Positions 14,752-16,712 of a stretch of DNA of 16,712 bases are shown in pieces. The position numbers were made by a program, and so were the translations under genes. Source of the stretch: an uncultured Collinsella sp. (lineage in GTDB: Bacteria; Actinomycetota; Coriobacteriia; Coriobacteriales; Coriobacteriaceae); assembly GCA_959600835.1 (NCBI GenBank), contig CAUGNQ010000045.1, positions 1 through 16,712 on the forward strand, in the 5' to 3' direction. Position 1 is the stretch's first letter; each line of letters opens with the position of its first letter. The notes beneath the pieces were generated by a model that did no database searches, had not been told where the DNA came from, and was given only the letters and a program-made list of their open reading frames with translations.

Positions 14752-15546
14752 TTAGGCGAGGCTCTCCAGAACGTGGCGGAGCTCCTGCTGGACGGCGTGG
14801 TCGCGGTTACAACCCACCACGCGATCGGCCACCGCCTTAAGCGCGGGGCGCGCGTTTTCCATCGCGCAGCCCGTGCCGACAAAGCGAATGATCTCGTAGT
14901 CGTTCATCGAGTCGCCAAACGCTATGACCTCGTCGCGATCAATGCCGTAATGCTCCGCGAGCTGCGCGATACCCGAGGCCTTCGATACACCAGGCTGCAT
15001 GGCATCGATCCACGCGTTGCCCGAAGGCGCAAAAGTAAAGAGCTGACCAAGTTCGCGCTGTAGCACGTACGCACTGTCCATAACCGCACTGTCGTCGCAA
15101 AAGATACTCGCTTTGATGATATTTACGCTGGGATCGGGCAGCTCCCAAATACGCTCGGCATTGGGAAGGTCCTTATCGACCTCACGCACGAACTTGCACT
15201 CGTCATCGAGCAGGAAGGACTTGGTTCGGTCAAAGAGCGCAAGATGCAGATTGGGAAACGTCCTGACGGCTTGGGCGAGCCTTCGAATCGCCAGGTGGGA
15301 ATACACCTCACGGTCTACCATCTTACCGTCGGCGTAGACTTGGGCGCCGTTAGCGGCGACAAAGTCCATCTTGTCGCGAACGGGCGCAAAGAACTCGCAC
15401 AGGCGATCGTAGCGACGACCTGACGATGCGGCGAAATGCACGCCATGCTCGTGTAGCGCCAGAATCAGTTCGTAGGTCTCGGGAGGCACCTGGCCGTTTT
15501 CGTCAAGCAGTGTGCCGTCCATATCGGATGCAATCAGTTTAAACAT
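14752..15546 (-). CDS. Cof-type HAD family hydrolase (HAD-IIB phosphatase)
   Basis: Cytoplasmic phosphatase of 264 residues. Motif I is ASDMDGTLLDENG with Asp8 and Asp10, motif II SSGRRYDRL (Ser42), motif III Lys189 in GVSKASGI, and motif IV AFGDSMNDYEII with Asp212 and Asp216. The C2 cap lies between about residues 80 and 185 and contains two Cys. Substrate unknown; sugar phosphates and phosphorylated cofactors are usual for the family. The start ATG has GGGAG 7 bases upstream, and that site is inside a 13-bp hairpin of the leader, suggesting control of translation. It is only distantly similar to the convergent HAD gene upstream in the window, so the two do not look like a recent duplication. 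Confidence 0.93.
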   Translation of the reverse strand: MFKLIASDMDGTLLDENGQVPPETYELILALHEHGVHFAASSGRRYDRLCEFFAPVRDKMDFVAANGAQVYADGKMVDREVYSHLAIRRLAQAVRTFPNLHLALFDRTKSFLLDDECKFVREVDKDLPNAERIWELPDPSVNIIKASIFCDDSAVMDSAYVLQRELGQLFTFAPSGNAWIDAMQPGVSKASGIAQLAEHYGIDRDEVIAFGDSMNDYEIIRFVGTGCAMENARPALKAVADRVVGCNRDHAVQQELRHVLESLA

Positions 15547-15551
15547 AGAAA

Positions 15552-15616
15552 AGCTCCCTTCGGGCTTAGTAGTGAAAACAGATGTATATCTGAAAACACC
15601 GTACCCAAAGGGAGCT
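15552..15616 (-). promoter_or_regulatory. Leader hairpin burying the ribosome binding site of the HAD gene
   Basis: On the minus strand AGCTCCCTTTGGG (15616-15604) pairs with CCCGAAGGGAGCT (15564-15552) over 13 positions with one G-U pair. The second arm contains the ribosome binding site GAAGGGAG. The 39-base loop has its own small hairpin CAGAT-GTAT-ATCTG (15579-15592). TTTTCT after the second arm also makes it terminator-like. An RNA switch, thermosensor or attenuator are all possible. Confidence 0.6.
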
Positions 15617-15632
15617 CGAATAAGACCCCGTA

Positions 15633-15660
15633 GTTATAAACGTTACATGGACCTAGCAAA
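15633..15660 (-). promoter_or_regulatory. Possible promoter of the HAD gene
   Basis: TATAAC (15633-15638) with TTTGCT (15655-15660) 16 bases upstream on the minus strand. Transcription would start near 15626, just before the first arm of the leader hairpin. Confidence 0.45.
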
Positions 15661-15711
15661 TAGCTCACGCGCGCCAGAGGCCCCACGGTCGCGACGTCAG
15701 GCAGCCCGCCA

Positions 15712-15762
15712 AAGAGTGTCCCCAACGGCTAGTCGTTTAAGAACGTCCCTGATGACTAGTCG
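15712..15762. repeat. Tandem GTCCCC element overlapping the adenine deaminase stop
   Basis: GTCCCCAACGGCTAGTCG (15718-15735) and GTCCCTGATGACTAGTCG (15745-15762) agree at 14 of 18 positions and are separated by TTTAAGAAC. AGAGTGTCCCCAACG is also found, reversed, near 14672-14686. The second unit contains the TAG stop of the adenine deaminase gene. Confidence 0.65.
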
Positions 15763-16712
15763 GCGTAGGTGAAGGTTGTGACGTCGAACATGCCCTCGGG
15801 ACGGATGCGGAGCGTCGGGATCACCGGCAGGGGCAGGAAGATGATGCCCATGATGGGGTCGAGCGGCGGCTCGATGCCCATGGCGCGCGCCTTGACCATA
15901 AAGTCGTCGTGCTGCGCCGCAACGTCTTCGGCAGCGCCCTCGCTCATCAGGCCGCCGAGCGCCAGCGGAATGCGCGCCACGACCTCGCCGTTGCGCACCA
16001 GCACGTGGCCGCCCTGGCCCACGGCCTCAACGGCAGCCATCATATCCGCCGCATTGTCGCCCACCACGCACACGTTATGCGAGTCGTGGCCGATCGTGGA
16101 GGCAATGGCGCCACCGGTGATGGTAAAGCCGCGCACCCAGCCGCGACCGATATGCTTGCCGACGAGCCCCATGCCAGCGGGGCCGTCGCCGTCGGCGCCC
16201 TCGGCCTGCAGCGACACGCCGCGGCCATGGCGCTCAATCAGCATAATGCGGCGCAGGCCCTCGGTGTTCTTGGGGCGAACCATGCCCGTGATGGCCTTGC
16301 CCGGCACCACGTCAATCACGGCCTCGCCCGGCTTAAAGGCATAGTCGAATACGTCGAGCGAAAGCTTCGGCAGCTTAACGGAGGCGCGTAGCTCATCGGC
16401 AAGGGCCGCGACCTCGGCCATCTCGGGTGCAATCTCGCCCACAAAAGTGCCGTCCTGTGCCACGAGCGCGCCGGCGGCATACACGCGATGCGGAGCCGTG
16501 GCAAACGTCAGGTCGTTGAGCACCAGCAGGTCGGCACGCTTGCCCGGGGCAATCGCACCACGCAGCTCGTGTGGGTCGCGGCAACCGTGGTCCAGGCCAA
16601 ACGCCTCGGCCGTGGAGAGGGACGCCATAGAGATAGCGACCACGGGGTCGATGCCGGCCTCGATAGCCGCGCGGCAGGCATTGTCGATCATGCCGGTCGC
16701 AAGCGCATCGGA
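15756..16712 (-). CDS. ade: Adenine deaminase, C-terminal part, runs off the window
   Basis: Amidohydrolase-superfamily enzyme that converts adenine to hypoxanthine and ammonia for purine salvage. About 318 C-terminal codons are present; family members are usually 550-600 residues, so the N-terminal half with the main metal ligands is outside. Seen here: the end of the amidohydrolase domain (ISMASLSTAEAFGLDH, GAIAPGKRADLLVLNDL), then the adenine deaminase C-terminal domain with GFTITGGAIASTIGHDSHN, VVGDNAADMMAAVEAV, GGHVLVRNGEVVARIPLALGG and PLPVIPTLRIRPEGMFDV. The frame is open to the window edge and ends in TAG at 15756-15758. The stop lies inside a GTCCCC tandem repeat, so the last residues may be repeat-derived. 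Naming is well supported; a related amidohydrolase is unlikely given the C-terminal domain. Confidence 0.95.
   Translation of the reverse strand, partial: SDALATGMIDNACRAAIEAGIDPVVAISMASLSTAEAFGLDHGCRDPHELRGAIAPGKRADLLVLNDLTFATAPHRVYAAGALVAQDGTFVGEIAPEMAEVAALADELRASVKLPKLSLDVFDYAFKPGEAVIDVVPGKAITGMVRPKNTEGLRRIMLIERHGRGVSLQAEGADGDGPAGMGLVGKHIGRGWVRGFTITGGAIASTIGHDSHNVCVVGDNAADMMAAVEAVGQGGHVLVRNGEVVARIPLALGGLMSEGAAEDVAAQHDDFMVKARAMGIEPPLDPIMGIIFLPLPVIPTLRIRPEGMFDVTTFTYAD

Noticed and set aside
15552..15616. T-box or other known riboswitch class
   Set aside because: The leader is only about 80 bases and has no T-box sequence or recognisable aptamer core; only the pairing of the ribosome binding site is supported.

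Overview
The window looks like chromosomal DNA of a high-GC, Gram-positive gut actinobacterium of the class Coriobacteriia. Collinsella is my best guess, from overall protein style, strong GC bias in the core genes and the many GTCCCC-type intergenic hairpins; no 16S or other definitive marker is present. Core genes are strongly GC-rich at third positions, while the centre of the window (about 4.4-10.7 kb) is visibly more AT-rich and patchier.

Layout. (1) 1-4165, minus strand: a housekeeping block of secA followed by prfB (partial, start codon overlapping the secA stop) and, upstream, rpmE (ribosomal protein bL31) with its own promoter, hairpin-rich leader and terminator. (2) 4390-11668: a candidate integrated island of about 7.3 kb, bounded by two 68-bp direct repeats that differ at only 3 positions. 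It carries a minus-strand operon: a duplicated ABC-2 type permease, an ABC ATPase, a permease-ATPase fusion and a small secreted Tyr-rich protein, closed by a strong terminator. Divergent from it is a DUF2975 membrane protein plus Cro/C1-type regulator pair. At the right end, next to the second repeat, lies a tyrosine recombinase that has lost its N-terminal half but keeps all catalytic residues. (3) 11846-13629, plus strand: an ACT-domain protein (UPF0237 type) and citrate synthase, ending in a clear terminator. (4) 13717-15546: two convergent Cof-type HAD phosphatases, separated by a 37-bp inverted repeat and tandem GTCCCC elements. (5) 15756-16712, minus: the C-terminal part of adenine deaminase.

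How the genes may work together. SecA and RF2 belong to protein export and translation termination. The island operon encodes three related permease modules and two related ATPases, enough for two complete exporters, with a secreted 80-residue product at the end of the same transcript. This resembles a peptide export or self-protection cassette (bacteriocin-like), controlled from a divergent promoter region with a perfect inverted repeat. The function is inference: I do not recognise the secreted protein.

The most notable signals are the repeat-bounded island, the triplicated permease motif NGxGxxxYP, the coupled secreted protein, and a 13-bp hairpin in the leader of the second HAD gene that buries its ribosome binding site.
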